This document shows, one piece after another, positions 1 through 8,752 of a stretch of DNA of 59,002 nt. The notes beneath the pieces were generated by a model. The model did not search any database. It had not been told where the DNA came from and saw nothing but the letters and a program-made list of their open reading frames with translations. Source of the DNA: Stenomitos rutilans HA7619-LM2 (lineage in GTDB: Bacteria; Cyanobacteriota; Cyanobacteriia; Leptolyngbyales; Leptolyngbyaceae); contig JAHHIE010000041.1 of assembly GCA_019358945.1 (NCBI GenBank), forward strand, positions 1 to 59,002, read 5' to 3'. The position numbers were made by a program, and so were the translations under genes. Each line of letters opens with the position of its first letter. Positions within the stretch are counted from its first letter, which is position 1.

Positions 1-120
1 TTACGGCAACGCGTCTCACGCTTGGTTCGCAAGACCCTTTCGTTCTCCAAAAAACTGGAGAATCATATTGGGGCGATCTGGTTTTTCATTCACCACTACA
101 ATGCATCCTTACCTCTTTAG
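1..120 (+). pseudogene. IS1-family transposase, C-terminal end (cut by window edge)
   Basis: The window opens inside an open frame that runs from base 1 to a TAG at 118-120. The 39 residues include RLVRKTLSFSKKLENHIGAI and a following HHYN motif. This is the C-terminal signature of IS1-family DDE transposases (family knowledge). Only the tail is in the window, so it cannot be said whether the full gene is intact. Bases 121-263 between it and the next gene hold two imperfect copies of an AATGTTCCT..AAGCAG motif and no gene; they may include the right end of the element. Confidence 0.7.
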
Positions 121-263
121 CACTACCGAAATGAGAATGTTCCTGTTTCAAGCAGAAACACTCTCGCTTAAAACAGAAATGTTCCTACTTGAAGCAGCAT
201 GAATCCTGTTTCAGGTGCAAAGCTTTTGGCTTTACGCACGATCGCCCACTGGCGAATGCCATA

Positions 264-1619
264 TTAGGGACTGTCGATCAGCAATCGTGCCAGACTGGGT
301 AACGCTTCTCCGTAGGTGGGATGGATGTGCACCGATTGTTCTAGCAATTGCCAGGTGGCTCCGGCTTCCATTAACGATAAAAAGACGTGGACTAGCTCTG
401 CGGTTTCATACCCAACCAGCGTGGCTCCCAAGATTTTGTTGGTGTCCTGGTCAATTACCATACGGTAGAAGCCGAAATCGTGCCCCCACTCGATCGCGCG
501 GGCAATCTGGCTCATGGGTAGGGTAACGCTACGCGCGTTGATGCCTTTTTTCTGCGCCTGTTCGATCGTCATGCCGACGCGTCCTACTTGCGGTTCGGTG
601 TATACGGCGTATCCCAGAACGCGATCGTCACGGGTGCGCTGTTCACCCTTAAGAATGGCTTTGAGACGACGATAATCTTCCCAAGACACATGGGTAAAAG
701 CAGGCTGCTTCGCCGCATCGGCGATCGCATACACACCAGAACAGGTGGTATGGAATTGATCGTCAATTTTGACAAAGCCTTTATCGTCGAGTTCAATTCC
801 GCTGGCTGCGACGTTCAATGCGTCTGTATTGGGTTTGCGTCCAATCACCACCAGCAATGCATCGCCTTGGAGTTGTTCCCCATTACTCAAGGTGAGCGTA
901 AACGTCTCGTTCTCATGCGCCACTTGCTCGACATTTACGCCACAGTGAAGGTGCATGCCATCCTGCTTGAGCGCATCAGCCAGAACATCGCTCACATCGG
1001 GTTCTTCTTGCCCCAACACGCGATCGCCTCGCACGATGAGATGAGTCTCACTGCCTAAGCGCGCTAATCCTTGACCCAGTTCTAGTCCGATGTAGCCTGC
1101 ACCTAGCACTAACAAACGAGACGGTAAGGTTTTCAAGTCGAAAAAATTTCGGTTTGTCAAATAGGGCGTACCTGCCAGACCAGGTACATCGGGGATCAAG
1201 GATGAAGTGCCCGTATTGATGACGACTAACGGCGCTTGTACCGTGACATCCCCACCTTTTACCGTGCGCTCACCTACAAAGGAGGCTTCGGCACAGACCA
1301 CTCTCACACCTGCACCGTCTAAGCGCTTGCGGGCACCCTGGTTAAAGCGATCGCGAATCCCGCGTACTCGTTCCATCACCGTCGGAAAATCAACTTCAAC
1401 ATGGGTATGAATGCCCAACTTTTCAGCCTGACGCGCTCGTCCTGCCCCATGAGCCGCTGCCAGAAATGCCTTGGAGGGAGTGCAGCCATAGTTAATGCAG
1501 CTACCGCCCACCGCATCGCGTTCAAACAAGACGACATTGCGCCCCTCTCTGGCATAGTCAGCCGCCAGTGGAATGCCACCCTGACCGCTGCCAATCACAA
1601 TTAAATCTGCTGTTTCCAT
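264..1619 (-). CDS. Mercuric reductase-like FAD/NAD(P)-dependent disulfide oxidoreductase
   Basis: A 451-residue class I flavoprotein disulfide reductase, the family of dihydrolipoamide dehydrogenase, glutathione reductase and MerA. Visible features are the FAD dinucleotide fold GSGQGG (10-15), the redox-active pair C41 and C46 in GGSCINYGCTPSK, a second Rossmann motif GAGYIG (173-178) for NAD(P)H, and the C-terminal His-Glu dyad in HPTYGE (H433, E438). MerA's N-terminal HMA domain and C-terminal Cys-Cys pair are absent, so mercury reduction is not supported. Cyanobacterial genomes often annotate such proteins as 'mercuric reductase' with unknown substrate. It sits alone with no operon partner. 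ATG at 1619 is preceded by GGGAGAG about 10 bases upstream. Confidence 0.9.
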   Translation of the reverse strand: METADLIVIGSGQGGIPLAADYAREGRNVVLFERDAVGGSCINYGCTPSKAFLAAAHGAGRARQAEKLGIHTHVEVDFPTVMERVRGIRDRFNQGARKRLDGAGVRVVCAEASFVGERTVKGGDVTVQAPLVVINTGTSSLIPDVPGLAGTPYLTNRNFFDLKTLPSRLLVLGAGYIGLELGQGLARLGSETHLIVRGDRVLGQEEPDVSDVLADALKQDGMHLHCGVNVEQVAHENETFTLTLSNGEQLQGDALLVVIGRKPNTDALNVAASGIELDDKGFVKIDDQFHTTCSGVYAIADAAKQPAFTHVSWEDYRRLKAILKGEQRTRDDRVLGYAVYTEPQVGRVGMTIEQAQKKGINARSVTLPMSQIARAIEWGHDFGFYRMVIDQDTNKILGATLVGYETAELVHVFLSLMEAGATWQLLEQSVHIHPTYGEALPSLARLLIDSP

Positions 1620-2138
1620 GCGGTATGGCTCTCCCTGAGACGTTTGCTTGATGGAACTGCTTTTTGAAAGTGTCGCGCCTGAAGCTAAGAAACCCTTGAA
1701 GTAAAGCTGAGTGGAGGCTTAATTTGTGAACCTGAAGCCGATGCATATTAGGACGATCGCACAAACACCGCGATCGCTCAGATACTACCACTTGAAACAA
1801 CGGATCAAAACCATACGTTCAGCCAATGTTGCCGCGATTGAAAAGACGAAACACGCGATCGCAGAAAATACAAAGACTGCAAAACGAGGTCTCTGCGGCC
1901 TCAGCACCTCAGCGGTAGAACAGCAATGAGAATGCTTTCCTTTCTTTAAGTGAGAATGCTTTCTCCTGCCACCTTGCACATTGCAGCCACAAGCCTAGCC
2001 ATTTTTCCAGGGTCTTACTCCCCATTTCGTCGATGTGGTTGAACAGGCAAAGCTTGCATCCTGAATATAGGCGGAGGCAACCATTAGCAGATGCACAAAG
2101 CGCTAATCGTTAAACGCTAAATTTTATGGAGACATGAC
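1620..2138. other. Intergenic region with a 13-bp direct repeat
   Basis: This stretch separates two divergent genes and should hold both promoters. The 13-mer TGAGAATGCTTTC occurs at 1927-1939 and 1951-1963, a 24-base period, about 180 bases upstream of the protease operon. A GGAGA motif lies just before the ATG at 2139. An open frame at 1726-1929 looks like chance. No RNA gene was recognised. Confidence 0.4.
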
Positions 2139-3095
2139 ATGACGAATTCACCCCCAAATCTACGTTCTGAGGAAAACCGATCGTTAATCGCGTTTTCGGA
2201 TCAACTGGCAACGATCGTTGAACAAGCAGGCGCATCGGTGGTAGCGATGAATGGACGACGACGGCGATCGACCAGTGGTGTTTACTGGCGACCAGGCATC
2301 ATCGTAACAGCGGAACACGCGATCGGTCGAGATGACGAACTCACAGTAACGCTGCCAGATGATCGCACCGTGACTGCAACCTTGGTCGGACGCGACCCAG
2401 GAACCGATTTAGCGGTTTTACAGCTCAGTGAAAATTCACCACCCGCTTTACAAGTCCCAACAGTTGGCGACCCTGCCGCGCTTAAAGTCGGCCATCTGGT
2501 GCTGGCGATCGCACGCGGTAGTGATAGTGGAGTGAGTGCCAGCTTTGGTGTGATTAGCGCGATCGGTGGTACATGGCGCTCTTGGCATGGTGGGCGCATT
2601 GACCAGTTCATTCGTCCGTCGGTCATGCTATATCCAGGGTTTTCAGGGAGTGCTCTAGTTGACACACAGGGGCAAGTGGTCGGCATCAATACAGCGGGAC
2701 CACGACACATGGCGCTAACCATTCCAGCTTCTACCGTGAACCGAGTGGTCGATCGCCTGCTGCAAGGTGGCGGTTCCCAACGTGGCTTTCTGGGTTTGGG
2801 GATGCAATCCGTGGAGCTACCCCGCGCACTGCTCGATCGACTGCACCTGGCTAACCGTCAGGGAGTCATTGTCGTCAGCGTCGAACCCGATGGCCCTGCG
2901 GAGCAGGCAGGTGTCTTATTGGGTGATATTCTCATTGCCCTGGGCGGCGCACCCATTAGCGATGTCGGCGATGTCCACAATTTACTAGACCCAGAACAAG
3001 TCGGGCAACCGCTTACAGCACAGATTATTCGTGGCGGCGCGTTAATTGAAATCACGATTACGGTTGGCGAACGACCACACCAAACGCGAGGGTAG
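2139..3095 (+). CDS. Trypsin-like S1C serine protease with PDZ domain, non-canonical active-site loop
   Basis: 318 residues in the HtrA/DegP-like fold. The triad can be placed at H60 (TAEHAIG), D90 (GTDLAVL) and S169 (PGFSGSALV). The usual GNSGG around the serine is replaced by GFSGS, so the serine is kept but the oxyanion loop is altered. A PDZ domain follows (about 210-310; motifs GFLGLG and GVLLGDILIALGG). There is no signal peptide or membrane segment, unlike typical HtrA, which suggests a cytoplasmic location (inference). It is the first gene of a three-gene operon; the next gene starts 5 bases after its stop. Activity on peptide substrates is likely but not certain given the altered loop. 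Confidence 0.88.
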   Translation: MTNSPPNLRSEENRSLIAFSDQLATIVEQAGASVVAMNGRRRRSTSGVYWRPGIIVTAEHAIGRDDELTVTLPDDRTVTATLVGRDPGTDLAVLQLSENSPPALQVPTVGDPAALKVGHLVLAIARGSDSGVSASFGVISAIGGTWRSWHGGRIDQFIRPSVMLYPGFSGSALVDTQGQVVGINTAGPRHMALTIPASTVNRVVDRLLQGGGSQRGFLGLGMQSVELPRALLDRLHLANRQGVIVVSVEPDGPAEQAGVLLGDILIALGGAPISDVGDVHNLLDPEQVGQPLTAQIIRGGALIEITITVGERPHQTRG

Positions 3096-3099
3096 AAGG

Positions 3100-3990
3100 A
3101 TGCAAGAGAATCAATTTGTTCAGCCAGGGATCGTTCAGCCAGACCTTGCGGGGGCGATCGCTGCGATCGCCAAACACCTTCGTCAGTCTACCGTACAGGT
3201 ACGTACCCAGCGCCAGGGAGCCGGATCAGGCGTGATCTGGAGTGCCGATGGGGTCATTATGACCAATGCCCATGTGGTCACGGGAAACAGCGCTACGGTC
3301 GAACTTGCGGATGGGCAGGTGTTGGAAGCAGTGGTAACAGCACGCAATCGGCAGCGGGATTTGGTCGCGCTAAAGGTCGAAGCAACAGGGCTGACCGCAG
3401 GAGCGATCGCGGATTCAACCCGGCTGCGGGTGGGCGAAGTCGTGGTGGCAATGGGCAATCCGTGGGGCGTTGTGGGAGCGCTCACAACGGGCATCATCCA
3501 CAGCTTCAAGCCCCATTATGGCAACCAGCACTGGATTCAAGCCGATATTCAACTTGCTCCGGGTAATTCGGGTGGTCCGTTGGCAAACGCGCAAGGACAG
3601 ATTATTGGCATCAACACTATGATTGTGCACGGTCGGGGCTTTGCGGTGCCGAGTCACGTCGTGCAGCAGTTCCTTAGCCAGGGCAGCGACGAACCATTCT
3701 TAGGGATTACTGCCCAACCAGTGGGCGTGCGGCTTGCGCGTCAGTTGGCGATCGGTCTCTTGCTAACGGCGATCGAGCCTCAGAGCCCAGCAGAAATCGC
3801 CGGATTGCAGGCTGGAGACGTGCTACTGGGCGTTCGCGGCAACCTCTTTCAATCGCCCAACGAACTCTTCCATTTACTAGAAAATTCAAACGTAGGTGAC
3901 GGGTTGCCGTTGGAGGTTTTACGGCAGAATCGGCGCTTTACAGTGGACGTGGTGCTATGCAGCAAAACCTTTCAACCACAGGCAGCATGA
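3100..3990 (+). CDS. Trypsin-like S1C serine protease with PDZ domain (canonical triad)
   Basis: 296 residues from the ATG at 3100, preceded by GAGGG at about -12. It is a second HtrA-like protease with the standard triad: H58 (TNAHVV), D87 (QRDLVAL) and S157 in GNSGGP. A C-terminal PDZ domain covers about 205-290 (FLGIT; GLQAGDVLLGVRG). As with the upstream paralogue, no export signal is visible. The gene starts 5 bases after the upstream stop and overlaps the response regulator downstream by an ATGA junction, so the three genes are very probably co-translated. The pairing of one canonical and one altered protease suggests division of labour, for example catalytic and regulatory subunits; that is inference. 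Confidence 0.9.
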   Translation: MQENQFVQPGIVQPDLAGAIAAIAKHLRQSTVQVRTQRQGAGSGVIWSADGVIMTNAHVVTGNSATVELADGQVLEAVVTARNRQRDLVALKVEATGLTAGAIADSTRLRVGEVVVAMGNPWGVVGALTTGIIHSFKPHYGNQHWIQADIQLAPGNSGGPLANAQGQIIGINTMIVHGRGFAVPSHVVQQFLSQGSDEPFLGITAQPVGVRLARQLAIGLLLTAIEPQSPAEIAGLQAGDVLLGVRGNLFQSPNELFHLLENSNVGDGLPLEVLRQNRRFTVDVVLCSKTFQPQAA

Positions 3991-4673
3991 TCCGCGTTCT
4001 GGTCGCTGCAAGCTCGGTGGTGATGCAGGCTGGGCTAGAGGCGCTCCTTTCCTCCAGCTCAGACATTGACCTTGTTAGCAGGCCTACGACGACAGAAACG
4101 CTGACACAGCAAATCGCACGATCGCAGCCTGATGTTGTGCTGTGGGAATGGAATGATGCGGAGACAGACGGTATTCCAGCGGTAATAATTACCGATCTAG
4201 GTGAAGGAAACGCTGCGCCTGCAATGGAGGGAGGGAGTATAGAGAGCCTCAGCCCCGCGATCGTCGTTATGGTGGATGACTGGCAACCGCCTGCAATTGC
4301 CAGCGTTCTCAATGCCGGAGTGCGGGGTATTCTACCAAGCGATGCCACCGCCACTGAGTTTGTGGGCGCGATCGTCGCGGCAGCCAGAGGTTTAACCGTC
4401 ATTCACCCCGACCTGCTCAGCCCCTTACTCAGCAGTTTGCCCTCCAGCACTCGTGCTACCCCTATAGAACAAGGCGAAGCGCTCACCAACCGCGAGGTAG
4501 AAGTGCTCACCATGCTGGCAGAAGGACTGGGCAACAAAGCGATCGCCCGTCGCCTTAACCTCTCCGAGCACACCGTCAAATTTCACATCGGCTCTATTTT
4601 CAGCAAGCTTCATGCCTCTAGCCGCACCGAAGCCGTAATTCTAGGCGCACGACAGGGACTTATTTTGCTATGA
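3987..4673 (+). CDS. LuxR/NarL-type response regulator with degenerate receiver
   Basis: 228 residues from ATG 3987, which overlaps the upstream TGA as ATGA; an in-frame ATG at 3957 is also possible. The C-terminus is a clear LuxR/GerE helix-turn-helix (LTNREVEVLTMLAEG; LNLSEHTVKFHI). The N-terminal receiver aligns with NarL-type domains but lacks the chemistry. The acidic pair after beta-1 is A7-A8, the phospho-acceptor Asp is E54 (VVLWEWN where VLLDLN is usual), and the conserved Lys in the LLKDA motif is replaced (ILPSDA). It is therefore probably phosphorylation-independent, with Glu perhaps mimicking the active state (inference). Operon linkage to two proteases suggests proteolysis or ligand binding as the input. 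Confidence 0.88.
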   Translation: MIRVLVAASSVVMQAGLEALLSSSSDIDLVSRPTTTETLTQQIARSQPDVVLWEWNDAETDGIPAVIITDLGEGNAAPAMEGGSIESLSPAIVVMVDDWQPPAIASVLNAGVRGILPSDATATEFVGAIVAAARGLTVIHPDLLSPLLSSLPSSTRATPIEQGEALTNREVEVLTMLAEGLGNKAIARRLNLSEHTVKFHIGSIFSKLHASSRTEAVILGARQGLILL

Positions 4674-4750
4674 GCGATCAGTTTGGCAGTGGGGAGTAGA
4701 GAGTGGGGGAAGTTTTGAGTTTTGTATAGCCTTCTTCATTCTAGAAAGGT

Positions 4751-5058
4751 TAGGACTTACGCAAATTCTCACAAAACTAGCCTACCAGCCCCAAATTTGG
4801 GCAGAGTAGCTTCATACACCAGTAGAAAAAAGCAAAAGCCCGATTGCCTTGTTTCTGCGATCGCAATTTGAAGCGAACCGCAGCGAAAAAATCAGGAGTC
4901 CAGCTTATTCTTTTCTTATATGAAACCACCCTGCCCAGCCCCCAATTTATAGCCCTAGCGGGCATACAAGAAAGGGGGAGCAAGAACTTAAAGTCCCCCA
5001 GAATTGGGGCTTAAAGCCCTTTGGGTATACAAGAAAAGGGGCGACTGCATAAGTCCTA
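4751..5058. mobile_element. MITE-like element, 308 bp, AGGACTTACGCA family
   Basis: The ends are near-perfect inverted repeats: TAGGACTTACGCA at 4751-4763 and the complement of TAGGACTTATGCA at 5046-5058 (one mismatch in 13). The interior holds paired C-rich and G-rich blocks (CCCCAAATTTGGG, CCCCCAGAATTGGGG) and two copies of a TATACAAGAAA motif. It carries no transposase, so it would be non-autonomous. The same ends flank the element at 8753-8861. Short open frames here on both strands are treated as chance. The rest of 4674-5296 holds a short TTTTGAG repeat near 4711 and the leader of the small gene at 5297. Confidence 0.75.
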
Positions 5059-5296
5059 TTGTCGTTGGATTGTTCAAGTTGTGCTGCGTCCCGAACATTT
5101 CAAACACCCTCTGAAGTTAACTTACGATTATCCACCAAGACGCAGAAGTAACAGAAACGCTTTGCGTTCTCTACGCCTCTACGGTGATTTCAAATCTGTA
5201 TTCCTGTGGAATGAGCACGCATTGGGAAAGGCCATTGAGAAAGACGGCTCGATCCTTTAGGCTAAGGTAATTGATCGGAGCTTGTGGAGGTATGAG

Positions 5297-5407
5297 ATGT
5301 CTGATCCAAAGGTGAACGTGGTTAAGGTGGATGCAGGCACACTCTTGCTCATTGTCTCTGCACTGATCTTGCTGCCACTTTTGCTCACAGGATTTTTGTC
5401 TCAATGA
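5297..5407 (+). CDS. 36-residue single-pass membrane peptide, unknown function
   Basis: This short gene starts at ATG 5297 behind a strong ribosome site (GGAGG at 5286-5290, six bases of spacing) and stops at TGA 5405-5407. The product has a charged N-terminus (MSDPKVNVVKVDAG, about 1-14) and one hydrophobic span of about 18 residues rich in Leu and Ile (about 15-32), ending GFLSQ. The size and layout resemble cyanobacterial small thylakoid or Ndh-1 subunits, but it does not match the psb, pet or psa peptides I can recall. hisC follows 48 bases later on the same strand. The strong ribosome site and clean segment argue for a real gene; function unknown. Confidence 0.6.
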   Translation: MSDPKVNVVKVDAGTLLLIVSALILLPLLLTGFLSQ

Positions 5408-5455
5408 GCTACTTTCCAGTCTGCAATTTATCTCAGCACGTATTTTTCTATAGCC

Positions 5456-6505
5456 GTGACTCATTATTTTCGCCCAGCGATCGCTGCGATGACGGGCTAC
5501 GTTCCCGGTGAACAGCCAAAGCCCAATACTACGATCATCAAGCTCAATACCAACGAGAATCCGTATCCGCCGTCTCCAGACGCGATCGTGGCACTGCAAA
5601 ACATCCAGGGCGAATGGCTGCGGCGCTACCCCGATCCCTATGCCAACGAATTTCGGCAAGCGGTTAGTGCCGCGTTAGGGGTACCGCTCGATTGGATTAT
5701 CGTGGGCAACGGCAGTGACGATATTCTCAATGTCATCATTCGCGCCTGTGCTGAACCCAAGCGAAACGTCGTGTATCCAGTACCAACTTACGTGCTTTAC
5801 CGCACATTGACCGCGATGCAGCCCGCCGAGACAATCGAAATTCCCTATGGGGACGATTACCATTTGCCGATCGCAGATTTGATTGCGACCAATGGTGCCG
5901 TTACGTTTATCGCCTCACCCAATAGCCCGTCTGGACATGTCGTGGCGATCGACGAACTACGCCAACTGGCAACTGCACTCACAGGCGTACTGGTGATTGA
6001 TGAAGCCTACGTCGATTTTGCCGAAGGTTCAGCGTTGCCCCTTGTGCAGGAGTTTGAAAACGTTATTGTGACGCGCACGTTGTCGAAGGGCTATTCCCTG
6101 GCAGGGCTGCGGCTGGGTTTTGGGATTGCTCAGCCTTCGCTGTTGAGTGGTTTGTTTAAGGTCAAAGACAGCTACAACATTGACGCGATCGCAAACGCAG
6201 TGGGTGCCGCAGCTATGCGCGATCAGGCATACAAAAACGAGTGTGCCGCAAAAGTGAAAGCATCCCGAACGAAGCTGGCGATCGACCTCAAGCAACTGGG
6301 CTTCCACCTGTGGGAATCGCACGCAAACTTTCTCCTGGCGCAGCCACCCCAAGGCAATGCGGAACAAATCTACCTTGCCTTAAAGGAACGCGGTATTTTG
6401 GTGCGCTACTTCAAGCAAGCGGGCTTAAGCGACAAGCTTAGAATTTCGGTGGGCACTGACGAGCAAAACCAGTTACTGGTTGAGGCCTTGCTGCCTTTGG
6501 TGTAG
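5456..6505 (+). CDS. hisC: Histidinol-phosphate aminotransferase
   Basis: A 349-residue class I/II PLP aminotransferase of the HisC subfamily, catalysing step seven of histidine synthesis (imidazole acetol-phosphate to L-histidinol phosphate, with glutamate as amino donor). Visible are the N-terminal LNTNENPYPPSP substrate motif (30-41), NGSDDI (85-90), the DEAY segment (182-185) and the PLP lysine K211 in SKGYSLAGLR. Length is normal for the family. The start is GTG at 5456. No other his gene is adjacent, as usual in cyanobacteria where his genes are scattered. Bases 6506-6792 downstream hold a run of TCAGC-type repeats (about 6530-6575) and no gene. Confidence 0.95.
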   Translation: MTHYFRPAIAAMTGYVPGEQPKPNTTIIKLNTNENPYPPSPDAIVALQNIQGEWLRRYPDPYANEFRQAVSAALGVPLDWIIVGNGSDDILNVIIRACAEPKRNVVYPVPTYVLYRTLTAMQPAETIEIPYGDDYHLPIADLIATNGAVTFIASPNSPSGHVVAIDELRQLATALTGVLVIDEAYVDFAEGSALPLVQEFENVIVTRTLSKGYSLAGLRLGFGIAQPSLLSGLFKVKDSYNIDAIANAVGAAAMRDQAYKNECAAKVKASRTKLAIDLKQLGFHLWESHANFLLAQPPQGNAEQIYLALKERGILVRYFKQAGLSDKLRISVGTDEQNQLLVEALLPLV

Positions 6506-6792
6506 CGATTGGGATCGTTGATTCCGGCCAGCTATCAGCGGTCAGCCATCAGCCGTCAGCTATTAGCGATCAGCTTGATTAGGGTTGAGATTATGTAAGA
6601 GGTTGGTGCAAGACAAGCTTAATCGCCATGCTGCAAGTACTGATTGAATTCTACACATCTATTGGTAAACGCTGAAGCATCTACAGTCCTCAATCCTCAG
6701 CACTCTATTTTGAGATTTGCACAGCTACCAAAGCTAACCGCCGAGAGCTGAAAGCTATCCCTCAACAATAAACACAACTCCAACTGAATCGC

Positions 6793-7287
6793 TTAGTGCC
6801 GAATATCAAGATTCAGAACGTAATGTCCAAGCAACATGTTAGCTGTCCACAGTTCATATTCCACGCGCAGAAAAGTGGGTAGTGGATGTGCTTCTAACGT
6901 CAAACTGCGAGTGAAGTTGCGCAGCTGAAAGTGTCCATCCTCCAGCTTCATCGTGTCAGACTGCAACCAGTAGCGACTTGTACCATATAGCCCCTGTCGC
7001 CAAACGTGTCGATAGCTAAACTGCCCTTGGCCTTGCATGGTTAACGTGACTTGGTAAGGCGAAAACTCTAGCCACAGTAAGCGTGGTGTCGTAATTGGAG
7101 ACGCTGTCGTCACATCGTGGCTGCCTACAAGAGACTCACGATCGCTTACCGTTGGCTCGGTCATGAGGAGATGAAACTGTTCCTGATCTTTCTGGTAGAG
7201 CGTGCCAACCGTCTCAAGCCCTGACCACATAGGTAAATCGGTTGCAGTCAGCAACAGGCTGACAGGTTTGCGGTGATGGAGTTGCAT
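6793..7287 (-). CDS. Conserved hypothetical protein
   Basis: 164 residues with no family I can name. It is soluble, rich in Leu, Thr and Gln, without signal peptide or membrane segment. The C-terminal half has alternating hydrophobic residues typical of beta-strands (LLWLEFSPYQVTLTM; LRNFTRSLTLEAHPLP), so a small beta-barrel or lipocalin-like fold is possible (inference). It is transcribed divergently from aroA with only 50 bases between the starts, so the two may share a promoter region. Codon use and a GATCGT motif match the neighbours, which argues that it is a resident gene. Confidence 0.65.
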   Translation of the reverse strand: MQLHHRKPVSLLLTATDLPMWSGLETVGTLYQKDQEQFHLLMTEPTVSDRESLVGSHDVTTASPITTPRLLWLEFSPYQVTLTMQGQGQFSYRHVWRQGLYGTSRYWLQSDTMKLEDGHFQLRNFTRSLTLEAHPLPTFLRVEYELWTANMLLGHYVLNLDIRH

Positions 7288-7337
7288 AAAGGCGGTACGA
7301 TCGCTAACGCAATGCCCACCTAGTCTATCTGATCCCC

Positions 7338-8705
7338 ATGTCGCCGAACGTGATTTCCCTCAAAGCTGCTGAACCTCACCAAGACCTCATCATTGCACCG
7401 CCCACAACCGGGCTGACCATTAACGGACGGATTCAAGTACCGGGGGACAAGTCAATCTCTCATCGAGCGTTAATGTTAGGTGCTTTAGCAGAAGGAGAAA
7501 CGACGATCGCCGGACTGCTGCTGGGGGAAGATCCCCGCAGCACGGCTGCTTGCTTTCGAGCGATGGGAGCAGAGATTTCTACCCTCAATACAGAACGTGT
7601 GACGGTACGAGGGATCGGTTTAGGGCAATTGTTAGAACCGTCTGATATTCTGAACGCGGGAAACTCTGGTACCACTTTGCGGCTCATGCTAGGGGTTCTG
7701 GCATCGCATCCTGGCCGCTTTTTTGCTGTTACCGGGGATCAATCCCTGCGATCGCGTCCCATGTCGCGCGTTGTAAAGCCACTGCGGCAAATGGGAGCCG
7801 AACTATGGGGACGGCAAGAAGGAGCCTATGCACCCTTAGCCATCCAGGGCCAATCGCTTAAGCCCTTTCATTACCACTCACCGATCGCCTCTGCTCAGGT
7901 CAAATCTTGTCTATTGCTGGCGGGGTTGATGACTGAAGGTCAAACAACCGTGACCGAACCTGCCCTCTCACGGGATCACAGCGAACGGATGCTCAAAGCA
8001 TTTGGAGCCAATCTAACGGTCGATCCAGAAACCCATAGCGTCACCGTTACTGGGCCAACCAGGTTGAAAGGGCAACCAGTAGTTGTGCCTGGAGATATTA
8101 GCTCGGCGGCTTTCTGGCTTGTGACTGGCGCGATCGTGCCCGGTGCCGATCTCACGATCGAAAACGTGGGTGTCAACCCGACTCGGACAGGGGTACTGGA
8201 AGCGCTGCTCCTCATGGGCGCAGACATTACCCAGGAAAACGCTCGGACGGTAGCTGGAGAGCCAGTTGCCGATCTGCATGTGCGCTATGCGGGTACAGGC
8301 GATCGCCCCCCTCTCTCTGCTTGCACTATTGCAGGAGACCTCGTTCCTCGGTTGATCGATGAGATCCCGATTCTGGCTGTCGCGGCTACGGTTGCTCAAG
8401 GCACCACCATTATTCGCGATGCGGCAGAACTGCGCGTGAAGGAAAGCGATCGCATTGCCGTCATGGCTCACCAACTCAATCAAATGGGCGCTCGCGTGAC
8501 GGAACAACCAGACGGCATGGAGATTGTTGGCGGCACACCGCTTGTAAGCACTGAAGTAGACAGTTATACCGATCACCGTATTGCCATGAGTCTGGCGATC
8601 GCAGCACTCACAGCAACTGGCTCCACAACCATTCATCGTGCCGAAGCGGTTGCCGTCTCCTATCCAGATTTTGTTGCTACTTTAGAACAGCTTTGCGCCG
8701 TCTAG
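7338..8705 (+). CDS. aroA: 3-phosphoshikimate 1-carboxyvinyltransferase (EPSP synthase), class II type
   Basis: 455 residues. It joins shikimate-3-phosphate and PEP to make EPSP, the penultimate step to chorismate. All four signatures used to define class II (CP4-like) enzymes are present: GDKS (36-39), SAQVKS (185-190), RDHSE (212-216) and NPTR (280-283). The [10 protein letters not shown] phosphate loop (107-115) and LRVKESDR are also clear. The glycine in NSGTT matches the position that is Ala in CP4, so glyphosate response cannot be predicted from the motif alone. ATG at 7338 was chosen because the alignable region begins at about residue 26 and the open frame has no better internal start. 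aroE lies elsewhere in the window (53575). Confidence 0.96.
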   Translation: MSPNVISLKAAEPHQDLIIAPPTTGLTINGRIQVPGDKSISHRALMLGALAEGETTIAGLLLGEDPRSTAACFRAMGAEISTLNTERVTVRGIGLGQLLEPSDILNAGNSGTTLRLMLGVLASHPGRFFAVTGDQSLRSRPMSRVVKPLRQMGAELWGRQEGAYAPLAIQGQSLKPFHYHSPIASAQVKSCLLLAGLMTEGQTTVTEPALSRDHSERMLKAFGANLTVDPETHSVTVTGPTRLKGQPVVVPGDISSAAFWLVTGAIVPGADLTIENVGVNPTRTGVLEALLLMGADITQENARTVAGEPVADLHVRYAGTGDRPPLSACTIAGDLVPRLIDEIPILAVAATVAQGTTIIRDAAELRVKESDRIAVMAHQLNQMGARVTEQPDGMEIVGGTPLVSTEVDSYTDHRIAMSLAIAALTATGSTTIHRAEAVAVSYPDFVATLEQLCAV

Positions 8706-8752
8706 GTGCCTCTGAACCGCGCCCAACTCAACGAAAACTAGATAAAGGCATC

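Noticed and set aside
264-1619. Mercury resistance function for the flavoprotein
   Set aside because: Lacks the HMA domain and C-terminal Cys pair of MerA and has no mer genes nearby.
1726-1929. 67-codon open frame from GTG
   Set aside because: No ribosome site; the sequence contains HIP1 motifs but no recognisable protein pattern.
4777-5260. Open frames of 68 and 79 codons
   Set aside because: Lie within or across the 308-bp MITE; low complexity and no ribosome site.
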